A stretch of 64,000 bases of DNA from Gammaproteobacteria bacterium (GTDB taxonomy: Bacteria > Pseudomonadota > Gammaproteobacteria > SURF-13): the NCBI GenBank assembly GCA_030680605.1, contig JAUXUQ010000010.1, positions 244,588 to 308,587 of the forward strand, read 5' to 3'. This document shows, in pieces, positions 39,165-48,995 of this stretch. The notes under the pieces are model-generated. The model was given only the letters and a program-made list of their open reading frames with translations. It was not told where the DNA came from and did not search any database. Position 1 is the stretch's first letter, and every line of letters begins with the position of its first letter. Position numbers and translations under genes: made by a program.

Positions 39165-40370
39165 TCAATTGTCAATCCAGGTGCCGGGCACCTTGACGTA
39201 AAACTCCGGTCCATTACCCCCAGAGTTGTTACCGAATGAGTTGAAACTGATGGTCAGGGCGCCTCCGCCTGAGGCAATCATATCCCCTTCCGATGCCACA
39301 GCGCCCACGATATTGGCCGTGCCGGTCAGCACCGTGTCTGGCTTGGTAGTAGAGCCGGTGGAGTAGATGAAGCCATGAATGGTGGCGCCGCCCTCGATCC
39401 TGAGACCCCCGTCCACAACCAGTACCACGGGATTGGTGGGCGAGCCTATGATTGTCCCTGCGTTAATCGTGGTATCGCCCGTGACCCAGATATAGGGGGC
39501 TATCGGGGTGCCGTATGTAATGGAGTTGCTGGATGTGTTCGCGCCGCTATTGACCAGGCTGGGGTTGCAGACGCCTCCGCAGGTGACCGGCAGGCTCATA
39601 TTCTGGATTTCATACTTGCTGGCGCCGAAAATGCTCTGGAAGAAGGCCTCACCCTCCGCTGTGCTGTCTACGGTTCCGGTTACCCCATCCGTTGTGCTGT
39701 TTTGAACCAAGCCGCCGCCGGGGTCTGTGGTGGCAACTGTAGTGGTGGTGCCAGTTTGGTAAGTTATATTAGGGTTCGTGTTATTGTCCGGGTTACCGCT
39801 CACTTGCACTAGGCCTTGCGCCTCAATGACTGTGCCCGTCTCGCCGTTGGTAATCGTAAGGGCCTGGCTGGTAGATGAAAATGCGCTGCCGGATTGCACC
39901 GGGGCATTGGGGGGCGTAAAGGAGGGCAGGCTGTATTTCTTGATGTATTGGATGACGGTTTTGGTGGCGCTGCCGTCGTCGGACCAGCCCGTGGCGGTGA
40001 TGCTTAGCAAGGCGGTGTTGACCGGGGTAAGTACCGAGTCGTAAACATAGCGGTAGCAAATGCCGGCCACAGTGCAGGGTGCGATAGTGCTGGTGCTGCC
40101 GGGCAGGACGCCCGTGGTGGCGGTGCCGAGGCTTGGCGCACCAAGGTTGGAGTTGTATACGGCCCTTTCCAGCGCCGCCTGCGCGGCATGCAGCGCCTGC
40201 TTGGCGCGGTAGTCGTTGGCGGCGATGCGCTGCTCCACCACCACGACCCGTGCCGATGAAAAGGTCATGAGTGTGATGGCCAGCAGCAGAATCAGGGAGG
40301 TCACCAGTGTGGCGGCGCCGCGCTGCGTATGTGGCAGGGCGTGCCGGCGGTATGATTTTGTATGTGTCAT
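39165..40370 (-). CDS. pilX: PilX-family pilus assembly protein with enlarged C-terminal domain
   Basis: The 401-residue protein has the PilX-type N-terminal region (QRGAATLVTSLILLLAITLMTFSSARVVVVEQRIAANDYRA); the start at 40370 has AGGAG 8 nt upstream. Classic PilX is about 170-200 residues. Here a Ser/Thr/Gly/Asn-rich C-terminal half follows, including repeated beta-strand-like units (GTIIGSPTNPVVLVVDGGLRIEGGATIHGFIYSTG region) and one Cys pair CGGVC. It may form a pilus-tip or surface domain; this is inference from size and composition. Confidence 0.8.
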   Translation of the reverse strand: MTHTKSYRRHALPHTQRGAATLVTSLILLLAITLMTFSSARVVVVEQRIAANDYRAKQALHAAQAALERAVYNSNLGAPSLGTATTGVLPGSTSTIAPCTVAGICYRYVYDSVLTPVNTALLSITATGWSDDGSATKTVIQYIKKYSLPSFTPPNAPVQSGSAFSSTSQALTITNGETGTVIEAQGLVQVSGNPDNNTNPNITYQTGTTTTVATTDPGGGLVQNSTTDGVTGTVDSTAEGEAFFQSIFGASKYEIQNMSLPVTCGGVCNPSLVNSGANTSSNSITYGTPIAPYIWVTGDTTINAGTIIGSPTNPVVLVVDGGLRIEGGATIHGFIYSTGSTTKPDTVLTGTANIVGAVASEGDMIASGGGALTISFNSFGNNSGGNGPEFYVKVPGTWIDN

Positions 40371-40400
40371 GTTCAGTCTCCTAAACATTGGTAAGTTTGT

Positions 40401-41129
40401 TCAGCATGGGGCGGCGCCCGCGATGCATACCATGTGATTGCGCAGATGTACGGTATCGGTGATGGTGCGCTGCATTTCGCCGCTGCTGTCCTCTTTCGGT
40501 TTGCCGGTGATGGTGATGGTCACCTGGCGTGGTTTAATCAGGACATCGCCGGCAGTCGGTGTGATGGCTGTGCAATTATCGACGTTTGGGCCGGACAGTG
40601 CGACAGAGGTGTTGATGCAATGGGTAGTGAGGGCAAAGTCGAGCGCGGTAATGGTGACCCGGTTGCTGTCGGTGATGCCCTCTGAGGTGGGTGTGCAGCT
40701 ATTGCTGGCGGCACTTCCTCCATTACGCATCAGTATGGCGTCGTTGCTGAGATAAAAGGCCATCTTTTCCGTATCGTCCACCGTGGTGTTATTGTCGCGG
40801 TCATAGGTGTAGGTGATGCAACTGCCGCTGATGGCCAGATTATTCGCGCCTTGCATGAAGGGGTTGGCGGCGCCAGCCACCGCGCCCGTGCCGGTGGCTG
40901 TCGCTTGGTTGTAATAACCGGCACGCTGGATGTCGCGCACCATCACGTCCATGGCCGCGCGCAACTCCTGGTTGACGCGCGCCATTTTGAGCGTGTTGTG
41001 GCTGCTGCCGGTGGTGTTGACGTAGATCTGGGATACCGCGGCAAGCAGCAGCAGGCCTAGGGTTAAAGCAACCATTAATTCAATCAGGTTGAAACCTTTT
41101 TGGGCAACGATTTTATTACGGGTTAACAT
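40401..41129 (-). CDS. pilW: Type IV pilus minor pilin PilW-like
   Basis: A 242-residue prepilin-like protein with the signal QKGFNLIELMVALTLGLLLLAAVSQIY and a PilW-like body (ELRAAMDVMVRDIQRAGYYNQA). Its start overlaps the fimT stop by 7 bp and pilX follows after 30 bp. The C-terminus ends in ...VCIAGAAPC, with cysteines that could form a disulfide. Confidence 0.85.
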   Translation of the reverse strand: MLTRNKIVAQKGFNLIELMVALTLGLLLLAAVSQIYVNTTGSSHNTLKMARVNQELRAAMDVMVRDIQRAGYYNQATATGTGAVAGAANPFMQGANNLAISGSCITYTYDRDNNTTVDDTEKMAFYLSNDAILMRNGGSAASNSCTPTSEGITDSNRVTITALDFALTTHCINTSVALSGPNVDNCTAITPTAGDVLIKPRQVTITITGKPKEDSSGEMQRTITDTVHLRNHMVCIAGAAPC

Positions 41130-41650
41130 GAGCCGGAACTCGGTTTGTATTTGGTGAGGCTGGCTGAGTCGGAGCAGATGCGCACCCGCCCGAGCGAGCC
41201 GACGATGATTTTGATGCTGCCGTAGTTGGAGCTGAGGGTGGCTGTGCCATTGCCTCCGGGGACGGTGCCGCGTCGGGGCTCAAAGCGGGTGGAGCCGCCA
41301 AAATTGCTCTCGAGACTGACCCCGCGGAAGTCAGTGCCAGAGACGACTTTGTCGACGCCGCTCAGCTGACAGCTGCCGGCGGTACCGCAGGTGCAGGTTG
41401 CCAGGGCGATGCCGTAGCACCAATTGCTGCCGGTAGTAAAGGAAACAAAAACATTGGCGTTGCGTTTGATGGCCTCGGTGCGGGCGTATTGCAGGTCTTC
41501 ATAGAGCTGTTCGGCGGCGCCCACGAGGCGCTGTTTCTCCAGCATACTTTGGAAGGAAGGTATCGCAATGCCTAACAGAACAGCGAGCACCGCGATGGTG
41601 ACCATCAACTCGATCAGGCTAAAGCCGGCGTGTGGTGCCACTGTGCGCAT
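41123..41650 (-). CDS. fimT: Type IV pilus minor pilin FimT/GspH-like
   Basis: A 175-residue prepilin-like protein with the signal AGFSLIELMVTIAVLAVLLGIAIPSF and a GspH/FimT domain (LYEDLQYARTEAIKRNANVFVSF). The Met at 41650 is used; a longer frame upstream covers the divergent pilE promoter region and has no pilin features. First gene of the minor-pilin operon and divergent from pilE. Confidence 0.87.
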   Translation of the reverse strand: MRTVAPHAGFSLIELMVTIAVLAVLLGIAIPSFQSMLEKQRLVGAAEQLYEDLQYARTEAIKRNANVFVSFTTGSNWCYGIALATCTCGTAGSCQLSGVDKVVSGTDFRGVSLESNFGGSTRFEPRRGTVPGGNGTATLSSNYGSIKIIVGSLGRVRICSDSASLTKYKPSSGSC

Positions 41651-41819
41651 GACCTGTCCTTCAAAACCCGGTAGTAACCATGGTAATGGAACCGGCAGCG
41701 GTTTAACATGGGTTGCATGACCGCCGGTCCGGGCCTGATGACCATTGGTCTGGAACGGGTCGAAACCACACGCTGTCTGGCCTATATACTTGGGGTGTCG
41801 ATTGCCGAGGATGCTTCCT

Positions 41820-42239
41820 ATGAAAAGAAAAGAGTCGGGCTTTACCCTGGTAGAGTTGATGATTGTGGTGGCCATCATCGGCATACTTGCGGCGATTGCC
41901 TATCCTTCCTATCAAGACTCCGTGCGCAAGAGCCGGCGGGCGCAGGCGATTACAGATATGTATAGTATTCAGTTGGCGCAGGAAAAATGGCGGGCGAATA
42001 ATTCCACCTATGGCACGCTGGCAAACGTGTGGGGTACGGTTACGACCAGCCCTGCTACGGGCACGGCTTATTATAATTTGGCCATCTCAGGTAACACCGC
42101 GACTGCTTATACCCTCACGGCTACGGCAACCACTGCGGGCGGCCAAAACAACGATAAGGCCGGGGGCATAAGCTGTACGCCGCTGACCCTGAATCATAAC
42201 GGTCCGGTGGGGCAGCCAGCCTGCTGGGCCAAGAATTAA
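41820..42239 (+). CDS. pilE: Type IV pilin PilE/PilA-like
   Basis: A 139-residue prepilin: [40 protein letters not shown], with cleavage expected after the Gly, then a globular domain with a C-terminal Cys pair (SCTPLTL...QPACWAKN). The ATG at 41820 has GAGG 9 nt upstream (41807-41810). It is transcribed away from the other minor-pilin genes, unlike the usual co-directional order. Whether it is the major subunit or a minor PilE-type pilin cannot be decided from sequence. Confidence 0.9.
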   Translation: MKRKESGFTLVELMIVVAIIGILAAIAYPSYQDSVRKSRRAQAITDMYSIQLAQEKWRANNSTYGTLANVWGTVTTSPATGTAYYNLAISGNTATAYTLTATATTAGGQNNDKAGGISCTPLTLNHNGPVGQPACWAKN

Positions 42240-42297
42240 TAATGCAGCGTAGTTGATTTTTGGGCTTCTGAATTTAGCGGGAACGCGTGTAACAACA

Positions 42298-43401
42298 GTG
42301 ACAAATTGCCTTGTCATCGGCGGAGGTATCATTGGCCTGCTCACGGCACGTGAACTGGCGGATGCAGGCGTCACGGTCACCGTGGTCGAGCGCGGCGCGG
42401 GGGCCGCCGGCCATGAGTCTTCCTGGGCCGGAGGCGGAATTTTGTCGCCACTGTGCCCATGGCAGGCACCCGAGCCCGTGACCGTCCTGGCGCGCTGGGG
42501 GCAGGCTCGATACGCGGAGCTGGCCCAGGCGCTGCAAGAGGAGACGGGAGTTGATGCGGAGTGGACGCAGAGCGGGATGCTGTGTCTCGACGCTACGCAA
42601 CAGGCGGCAGCGCTGGCCTGGGCCGGGCGTACCCACACCGAGGTGCAGGTACTGACCAGGTTCGCCGTCAAGATGCGTGAGCCGTCGGTGAGTGACACGG
42701 CAGAACACGCGCTTTGGTTGCCCGAGGTGGCACAGATACGCAACCCGCGCCTGTTGCGCGGGTTGCAACAGAGCCTGCTCAAGCGCCGCGTGCGCATGCT
42801 GAGCCAGTGCGAGGTCACCGGCCTGCGGCATACGGGCGGGCAGGTCACGGGCGTCGACAGCAGCCACGGGCGCATGAGCGCAGGCACGGTGATCGTGGCC
42901 GGCGGCGCCTGGAGCGGGCAATTGCTGGCCGGGCTGGTGCCCAAACTCGATATCCAGCCGGTGCGGGGCCAGATGCTGTTGTGGCGCACCAAGCCGGGGT
43001 TGGTGAAGCGCATCATCGTTCAGCAGGAGCACTATTTGATTCCGCGCAGCGATGGCTGTGTGCTGGCTGGTAGCACCGTGGAGCATGTAGGGTTTGACAA
43101 GGCCACGACCCAAGCGGGGTTGCAGGAGTTAAAGTCGGCTGCCATCAGCATGGTGCCCGCGCTGGCGTACTGTCATGTCGAGCAGCACTGGGCGGGGTTG
43201 CGGCCCGGCTCACCGCAGGGCGTGCCGTACATCGGCGCACATCCCGCCCTCAAGGGCTTGTATGTCAACACAGGTCACTTCCGCAATGGCTTGGTGCTGG
43301 CGCCGGCGTCGGCGCGTTTGATGGCAGATCTGGTGCGCGGTGCGCCACCGATTGTGGAGCCCGCGCCCTATGCCTTGGCCGCTACGCAAGATGGACTTTA
43401 A
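42298..43401 (+). CDS. thiO: Glycine oxidase ThiO-like FAD-dependent amine oxidase
   Basis: A 367-residue DAO-family flavoprotein with the FAD loop CLVIGGGIIGLLTARELADAG, HESSWAGGGILSPLCPW, and the C-terminal GLYVNTGHFRNGLVLAPASA, a ThiO hallmark. ThiO oxidises glycine to the imine needed for thiazole formation in thiamine synthesis. The GTG at 42298 is preferred; a TTG at 42253 extends the frame. No thi genes are adjacent, but thiO beside type IV pilin genes is also known in Pseudomonas. Confidence 0.9.
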   Translation: MTNCLVIGGGIIGLLTARELADAGVTVTVVERGAGAAGHESSWAGGGILSPLCPWQAPEPVTVLARWGQARYAELAQALQEETGVDAEWTQSGMLCLDATQQAAALAWAGRTHTEVQVLTRFAVKMREPSVSDTAEHALWLPEVAQIRNPRLLRGLQQSLLKRRVRMLSQCEVTGLRHTGGQVTGVDSSHGRMSAGTVIVAGGAWSGQLLAGLVPKLDIQPVRGQMLLWRTKPGLVKRIIVQQEHYLIPRSDGCVLAGSTVEHVGFDKATTQAGLQELKSAAISMVPALAYCHVEQHWAGLRPGSPQGVPYIGAHPALKGLYVNTGHFRNGLVLAPASARLMADLVRGAPPIVEPAPYALAATQDGL

Positions 43402-43427
43402 TCAAACCTTCATCTTATACTGTGTAC

Positions 43428-43889
43428 ATGCTGGATCAGTCCGACAAGTTTCCGCTGAGCCGAGAGGATGTCGCGGCATTGCTGCGTACCCGCGGCATCA
43501 GTCCCACGCAACAACGCATTGAAATTGCGCAGCTGTTGTTGGAGCGCCCGCAACACCTGTCCGCCGAACAGATACTGGTGCTGGTAAACAAGGAGCGTCC
43601 CCTTGCCTCCAAGGCCACGGTCTACAATACCCTGCGTGTGTTTGCGGAACAGGGACTGATCAATGAGGTCATCGTTGACCCGACGCGCATGTTGTATGAT
43701 TCCAATGTCGATCCACACCACCACTTTTACAATCTGGACACCGGCACCTTGATGGATGTTGGGGCCGACCAGCTTGCCCTCAGCGCACTGCCGGCGTTGC
43801 CGGAGGGTACGGTGACAGCGGGGATCGAAGTCATTATCCGGGTACGCAATGCCCCTGGATCACAGGCGGACGCCACACAACACGACTAA
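43428..43889 (+). CDS. Fur-family regulator, Irr-like
   Basis: A 153-residue winged-helix metal or peroxide regulator: LLRTRGISPTQQRIEIAQLLLERPQHLSAEQILVLV and the recognition helix ASKATVYNTLRVF. The regulatory region has DPHHHFYNLDTG, the His cluster of the family. The CxxC pairs that bind structural zinc in Fur and PerR are absent, which together with HHH is typical of Irr-type proteins. Partner genes it controls are not evident; the ACIII promoter carries a Fur-box-like site, but a link is untested. Confidence 0.85.
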   Translation: MLDQSDKFPLSREDVAALLRTRGISPTQQRIEIAQLLLERPQHLSAEQILVLVNKERPLASKATVYNTLRVFAEQGLINEVIVDPTRMLYDSNVDPHHHFYNLDTGTLMDVGADQLALSALPALPEGTVTAGIEVIIRVRNAPGSQADATQHD

Positions 43890-43911
43890 ACCGGGTCTAA
43901 ATGCCAAGAAG

Positions 43912-43987
<76 letters not shown>

Positions 43988-43996
43988 TTCACAGCG

Positions 43997-44482
43997 TCAC
44001 GCCAGGCGGGCGATGGCAAATACGCCGAGCATGGCCAGAGCCAGAGCCAGCTTGGCCGCAACGCCCAATACCAGCCCCACGGTCGCACCGATGCCCGCCC
44101 GCCCTGCTGCGCCAAGGTGGCGCTGGGTGGAGAGCTCGCCAATGACCGCGCCGATGAAGGGTCCGAGCAGCACACCCAGCAGGCCAAAAAACAAACCAAG
44201 CACAGAGCCGATAATCGCACCTGTCACTGCGCGTGGTGACGCGCCAAAGCGGCGTACGCCGAAGGCGCTGGCCACGAAGTCGGCGAGGTACGTGAGCAGT
44301 GCCAGCACGCCCAGCACCGATAAGGTGCCCCAGCCCACATAGATAAAATCTTCGGCCCACGCCGCCATCACGAGACCCGCAAACAGCACCGGCGCACCGG
44401 GTATGGCCGGGAGCAGAAGCCCCACCAGCCCGAGCACTATCAGCGCGACGGTGAGTAGCCAGAGTATGATGGTGAGGGTCAT
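43997..44482 (-). CDS. DUF456 family membrane protein
   Basis: A 161-residue hydrophobic protein with about four membrane helices and a glycine-rich zipper-like stretch (GAIIGSVLGLFFGLLGVLLGPFIGAVIGEL). These features, with LLPAIPGAPVLFAGLVMAAW near the N-terminus, are those of DUF456. Function unknown. Stands alone between the tRNA and queH. Confidence 0.88.
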   Translation of the reverse strand: MTLTIILWLLTVALIVLGLVGLLLPAIPGAPVLFAGLVMAAWAEDFIYVGWGTLSVLGVLALLTYLADFVASAFGVRRFGASPRAVTGAIIGSVLGLFFGLLGVLLGPFIGAVIGELSTQRHLGAAGRAGIGATVGLVLGVAAKLALALAMLGVFAIARLA

Positions 44483-44550
44483 GGCAGATCAGGGCGCTGA
44501 CGGGAATTCCGGTTTCAGGGCGTGCGTGCTCGCCGGGTAGCCAGCGTCCG

Positions 44551-45204
44551 CTATGCCGTGTCTTTCCCGTAAAACTTGACGCTGAATTTTATTTTCTCGC
44601 GGCCCTGGGTGCGGCGGTGGCGGTTGGTGTCGCGCAGGGAGTAGATGCAGCCGCAGTATTCCTGCTGGTAGAACTGTTCCTGTTTGGAAATTTCCACCGT
44701 GCGTGCGCTGCCGCCGCCTTTGCGCCAGTTGAAGGTCCAGTAGGTCAGGGCCGGATAGCGTGCCGCCGCGCGTTCGCCGCAGGCGTTGATCTGTGCCATG
44801 TCTTTCCAGCGTGAGATGCCGAGCGAACTGGTGAAGACGGTGTAGCCATGCTCGATGGCGTAGAGCGCACTGCGCTCGAAGCGCATGTCGAAGCAGGCGG
44901 TGCAGCGCGCGCCGCGCTCCGGTTCGTATTCCAGTCCCTTGATGCGTGTAAACCAGTTGTCGGTGTCGTAGTCGAGGTCAATGAACGGCACGCCGAGTTT
45001 GCCCGCGTAGCGTTTGTTTTCCGCTTTACGCAGTTCGTACTCGTGCCGGGGGTGGATGTTGGGGTTGTAGAATAAAATGCTGTAGTCGATACCGGAGCGC
45101 GTCATCTCGCTCATGACGTCGGCCGCGCACGGCGCGCAGCACGAGTGCAGCAGCACGCGCTTTTCGCCCTGAGGGAGAGTCAGCAGGGGGCGCTCGCTTT
45201 CCAC
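44551..45204 (-). CDS. queH: Epoxyqueuosine reductase QueH
   Basis: Last step of queuosine synthesis on tRNA, an iron-sulfur alternative to QueG. The 217 residues contain [12 protein letters not shown] (C22, C23, C26), [28 protein letters not shown] and a C-terminal [12 protein letters not shown], all four blocks of the QueH (former DUF208) family. Lies 2 bp downstream of moaA. Confidence 0.95.
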   Translation of the reverse strand: MESERPLLTLPQGEKRVLLHSCCAPCAADVMSEMTRSGIDYSILFYNPNIHPRHEYELRKAENKRYAGKLGVPFIDLDYDTDNWFTRIKGLEYEPERGARCTACFDMRFERSALYAIEHGYTVFTSSLGISRWKDMAQINACGERAAARYPALTYWTFNWRKGGGSARTVEISKQEQFYQQEYCGCIYSLRDTNRHRRTQGREKIKFSVKFYGKDTA

Positions 45205-45206
45205 GG

Positions 45207-46187
45207 TCAGCCTCCGGTCTTGGCCATGAAGCGTATGATCTGCCCGGGTTTCTCGCGGAACTCATGCCGCTCAGGCTTGCGGGTGATGGCCTCGAGAATG
45301 GCCTCGGTGAGCGCTGCATCGCTGATGCCATGACGCAACAACGGGCGCAGCTCAAGTGTATCTTCCTGGCCCAGGCACAGATACAGCGTGCCGTCGGCGG
45401 ACAGGCGCACGCGGTTGCAGGTTTCGCAGAAGTGCTGCGAGATGGGCGTGATGAAGCCGATGCGCAGCGTGGTGCCGGCGACCTGCGCGTAACGCGCCGG
45501 CCCGCCGCCGGGCATGACGCTGGGAATGAGCTCATATTTTTGCTCAAGCTGTTTTTTTATCACCTGTAAATCAAGATACTGATCCGTCGCCGCCCGCCCG
45601 GTGCTGCCCATGGGCATGGTTTCGATCAATCGCAGGGTGAAATCGTGCGCGATGCAAAACTCCACCATGTCTTCGATCTCGTCATCGTTCACGCCGCGCA
45701 GGGCGACCATGTTGATCTTGACGGGGTGCATGCCTGCGTCTTTTGCGGCCATCAGTCCGTCGATCACGGCGCTTAGTTGGCCGCCGGTGATGTCATGGAA
45801 GCGCTGTGGCCGGAGGCTGTCGAGGCTTACGTTGATGCGTGTGATGCCTGCCTGTTTCAGCGCGTGCGCGTGTTTCGGCAACTGGGTGGCGTTGGTGCTG
45901 AGTGAGAGATCGTCGATGCCGGGCAGGGCATGCAGGCGTGCGGCGAGTTGTGCCAGATTCTTGCGTAGCAGCGGCTCGCCGCCGGTGATGCGTACCCGTG
46001 ATACGCCAAGTTCGCCGAAGATGCGCAACACACGTTCTATTTCCTCGAAGTTGAGCCAGTGCGCATGTTCCTCAAAGCCCTTGAAGCCCTGCGGCAGGCA
46101 GTAGGTGCAGCGCAGGTCGCAGCGGTCGGTGACCGACAGGCGTACATAGTCGATGCGGCGGCCAAATTTGTCGATGAGCGTCTGCAC
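45207..46187 (-). CDS. moaA: GTP 3',8-cyclase MoaA
   Basis: Radical-SAM enzyme starting molybdenum-cofactor synthesis. The 326 residues have the SAM-cluster motif CDLRCTYC (C23, C27, C30), the C-terminal cluster motif [19 protein letters not shown], and the C-terminal Gly-Gly tail that is needed for activity. Other moa genes are not in the window. Adjacent to rsmI and queH on the same strand. Confidence 0.97.
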   Translation of the reverse strand: MQTLIDKFGRRIDYVRLSVTDRCDLRCTYCLPQGFKGFEEHAHWLNFEEIERVLRIFGELGVSRVRITGGEPLLRKNLAQLAARLHALPGIDDLSLSTNATQLPKHAHALKQAGITRINVSLDSLRPQRFHDITGGQLSAVIDGLMAAKDAGMHPVKINMVALRGVNDDEIEDMVEFCIAHDFTLRLIETMPMGSTGRAATDQYLDLQVIKKQLEQKYELIPSVMPGGGPARYAQVAGTTLRIGFITPISQHFCETCNRVRLSADGTLYLCLGQEDTLELRPLLRHGISDAALTEAILEAITRKPERHEFREKPGQIIRFMAKTGG

Positions 46188-46191
46188 CAGC

Positions 46192-47028
46192 CTATTTTAA
46201 CCGTAGCGCAAGGTCGTAGAGATCATTTTTTCTGGCACCGCTGATGGCGGCGGCGAGCCGGGCGGCCTGTTTCACCGGGAGTTCGGTCAGCAGTGCGCGC
46301 AGCAGTGTTTCGTGGTCATGCCCGGAGGCGAGCGGAGCGGGCGCACCGTGTACCAGGATGACGCATTCGCCTTGCTGCTGCTGCGGGTCGGCGCCGACAA
46401 AATCATGCAGACCTTGCAGACTGTCGTGGCGGATGGTTTCAAACAGCTTGGTGATCTCACGTGCCAACACGGCTTCCCGCTCGATACCGAACACAGTGCG
46501 CATGTCGCTGAGGCAGTCGAGCAGGCGGTGCGGTGCTTCATAGAAAATCAGCGTGCGTTGTTCATGCCGCACTGCTTCGAGCTGGGTGCGCCGCGCCGCT
46601 GCGCGTGGCGGCAGGAATCCTTCAAACACAAAGCGGTCAGACGGCAGGCCAGAGGCGGAGAGCGCAGCGATGAGGGCGCTGGGGCCGGGCACCGGGCAGA
46701 CCCGTATCTGTGCGGTATGCGCCGCGCGTACCAGGGTGTAGCCGGGGTCGGATATGAGCGGGGTGCCGGCATCGGAGATCAACGCCAGCGCATCGCCGCG
46801 CTGGAGCCTGGCAATCAGTTCGGCGCTGCGTTCACGTTCATTATGTTCATGCAGCGCAATGAGCGGGGTAGTGATGCCAAAATGGCGCAGGAGCCAGCCG
46901 CTGTGGCGGGTATCTTCTGCGGCGATCAGGGCCACGCCGGCCAGCGTCTCCTGTGCCCTGGCGCTGAAATCGCCAAGGTTGCCGAGAGGTGTCGCGACCA
47001 CGTACAGTACACCTTGTTCGATTGACAC
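46192..47028 (-). CDS. rsmI: 16S rRNA 2'-O-methyltransferase RsmI (C1402)
   Basis: Methylates the ribose of C1402, the nucleotide also modified by RsmH. The 278-residue product has GVLYVVATPLGNLGD, AEDTRHSGWLLRHFG, ISDAGTPLISDPGYTLVRAA and the C-terminal ARLAAAISGARKNDLYDLAL. There is no ATG; GTG at 47028 is my choice, with 47037, 47043 or TTG 47046 possible. Divergent from lpoA, matching E. coli yraL-lpoA. Confidence 0.94.
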   Translation of the reverse strand: MSIEQGVLYVVATPLGNLGDFSARAQETLAGVALIAAEDTRHSGWLLRHFGITTPLIALHEHNERERSAELIARLQRGDALALISDAGTPLISDPGYTLVRAAHTAQIRVCPVPGPSALIAALSASGLPSDRFVFEGFLPPRAAARRTQLEAVRHEQRTLIFYEAPHRLLDCLSDMRTVFGIEREAVLAREITKLFETIRHDSLQGLHDFVGADPQQQQGECVILVHGAPAPLASGHDHETLLRALLTELPVKQAARLAAAISGARKNDLYDLALRLK

Positions 47029-47060
47029 GCTTTCCACGCTCACCAAGAGACTGCCTTGTC

Positions 47061-48995
47061 GTGAATGTTACACCTTTAAAGCCGGCGATGGCGTTGTGGC
47101 TGGCGTTGCTGCTGACGGGCTGCGACGGGTTGCCGCACCGTGTGGCGGGGGGGCCTGCACCGCAACAGCCACCCGCAGTGACGGCCCAGCAGGCGCAGGC
47201 GCTTGAAAGTGTCGGCGATTTTCAGCGCGCGGCGGCGGTGTGGGAACAGCTCGCCTCCGTTACGCCGCCACCTCAGCGCGATGTCTATCGCCTGGATGCG
47301 GCCCATGCCTGGTTGCGTGCCGGTGAACCGCAGCGTGCGCGGGCGGTGTTGCAAGCGCTCGACAGCAAAGGGCTGGCGGCGGCAGTGTGGGTGCGACGGC
47401 AGCTGATCGAGGCACGTATCGCGCTGGCGGAGAGTGACGGCCCGGCGGCGCTGGGCGCTTTACAAGGGCTGACTGCCCCCGCCGAGGCGCAGTCGTTGCA
47501 GGTGGAAATTCATGTGTTACGGGCCGAGGCCCATGCACGGTTGAATCAGCGCCTGGCGTCGGCACGTGAACGGGTGGCGCTGGAGCCGCTGCTGACAGAT
47601 GCCCTGGCGCGGCGTGACAACCAGCGCGCCATTGTCGCCAGTCTGGCGGATACACCCGGTACCGAGCTGGCTGAGGCGGCACGCCACACAGGCGATGCCC
47701 TGGGTGGCTGGGCGGAGCTGGTGGGTATCGCGCGCTCTACGGCACAGAGTTCCGTTTTCAGGCAGAAAATTGCCGAATGGCGCACACGTCACCGCACGCA
47801 TCCTGTGACGGAAGAGACACTGGCTGCACTGCGCACGCTGGTGCTCTATGATGCAGCCGCCATTACACCGTCGCCCAGCTTATCTTCAGAGCCGGTGTTG
47901 TCTTTTCCGATCCAGACCAGCGTCGATGCGAATTTTCCGATAGCCTTGATGCTGCCGCTCACCGGCCCGTTGGCGGCCGCGGGCAATGCCGTACGTGAAG
48001 GGTTTATGGCGGCGGCCAATGCACAGGGCGCAGCTGCGTCGGTGCGCGTTTACGACGTGGGCGTCGGCAGCGGCACGGACGCAGCGCTGGAGGTGCTGTC
48101 GGTGTACCAGCAGGCGCGTCAGGAGGGTGCGGCATTCGCCGTCGGGCCTCTTGCCAAGGAAGGTGTCAAGGTGCTTTATGCCCTGGGCACGCTGCCATTG
48201 CCAACACTGGCGCTGAATTACAACGAGGACAGTACGGCGACGCCGGGGAATCTCTATGAATTCGGTCTCGCGCCCGAGGATGAGGCCCGTCAGGCCGCCG
48301 AACGGGCCTGGCTGGATGGCCGCAGCCGCGTGCTGGTGCTGACCCCGGAGGGCGAATGGGGCGATCGTATCCTGCGCGCCTTCCGTGAGCATCTGGAGCG
48401 GCTCGGTGGGCTGGTGGTTGCGCAGCAGTCCTACCCGGCTGAGGGACAGGATTTCAGCGGCCCGATTCGCAAGCTGCTCGGCTATCGCCCGGCGCCGGCC
48501 AATGACAAGCGTGCCAAGCCATCCCGTCGGCGCGATGCAGATGCCATTTTTGTGGTAGCGCTGCCGCGGCAGGCGCGCATTATTCATCCGCAGTTGCGCT
48601 ATTATTACGCCTTCGATCTGCCGGTGTATTCCACCTCGCACCTTTACAGCGGCAAGCCGGATCCGGTGGCGGACATTGATCTGGACGGCATTCTGTTCAG
48701 TGACATGCCGTGGGTGCTGACGGATACACCACGCAAGGCGCTGAGCGACGCGCTGCTGGCACAAAAAGGTGATTCTTTTTATGCGCTGCGACGCCTGTAT
48801 GCACTCGGCGTAGATGCCTATCGCGTGATCGCCCACCTGCCGCGATTGCAGGGTGCGGCCTCGGAGCGGTTCGAGGGTGAGACCGGCAGCCTGCGGCTGG
48901 ATGGCGTGCGTCGGGTGCACCGGCAGCCGATCTGGGCGCGGTTTGAAAACGGTGTGCCGTACGTGGTCGATACCGGCGCTGGCCCGGCCCGCTGA
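47061..48995 (+). CDS. lpoA: Penicillin-binding protein activator LpoA
   Basis: Outer-membrane lipoprotein that stimulates PBP1a from outside. The 644-residue product begins at GTG 47061 and has a signal ending in the lipobox LLLTGC, an alpha-helical TPR-like N-domain (ALESVGDFQRAAAVWEQLASV) and a C-terminal periplasmic-binding-protein-like domain (FPIALMLPLTGPLAAAGNAVREGFMAAAN). An internal ATG at 47088 would lack the basic n-region. The upstream frame overlaps rsmI and is not used. Confidence 0.93.
   Translation: MNVTPLKPAMALWLALLLTGCDGLPHRVAGGPAPQQPPAVTAQQAQALESVGDFQRAAAVWEQLASVTPPPQRDVYRLDAAHAWLRAGEPQRARAVLQALDSKGLAAAVWVRRQLIEARIALAESDGPAALGALQGLTAPAEAQSLQVEIHVLRAEAHARLNQRLASARERVALEPLLTDALARRDNQRAIVASLADTPGTELAEAARHTGDALGGWAELVGIARSTAQSSVFRQKIAEWRTRHRTHPVTEETLAALRTLVLYDAAAITPSPSLSSEPVLSFPIQTSVDANFPIALMLPLTGPLAAAGNAVREGFMAAANAQGAAASVRVYDVGVGSGTDAALEVLSVYQQARQEGAAFAVGPLAKEGVKVLYALGTLPLPTLALNYNEDSTATPGNLYEFGLAPEDEARQAAERAWLDGRSRVLVLTPEGEWGDRILRAFREHLERLGGLVVAQQSYPAEGQDFSGPIRKLLGYRPAPANDKRAKPSRRRDADAIFVVALPRQARIIHPQLRYYYAFDLPVYSTSHLYSGKPDPVADIDLDGILFSDMPWVLTDTPRKALSDALLAQKGDSFYALRRLYALGVDAYRVIAHLPRLQGAASERFEGETGSLRLDGVRRVHRQPIWARFENGVPYVVDTGAGPAR

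Noticed and set aside
41791..41805. Sigma-54-like promoter before pilE (TGG-N9-TTGC with correct GG/GC spacing)
   Set aside because: The transcription start would fall after the pilE ribosome site at 41807-41810, so it cannot drive a translatable pilE message; the -24 half is also weak.
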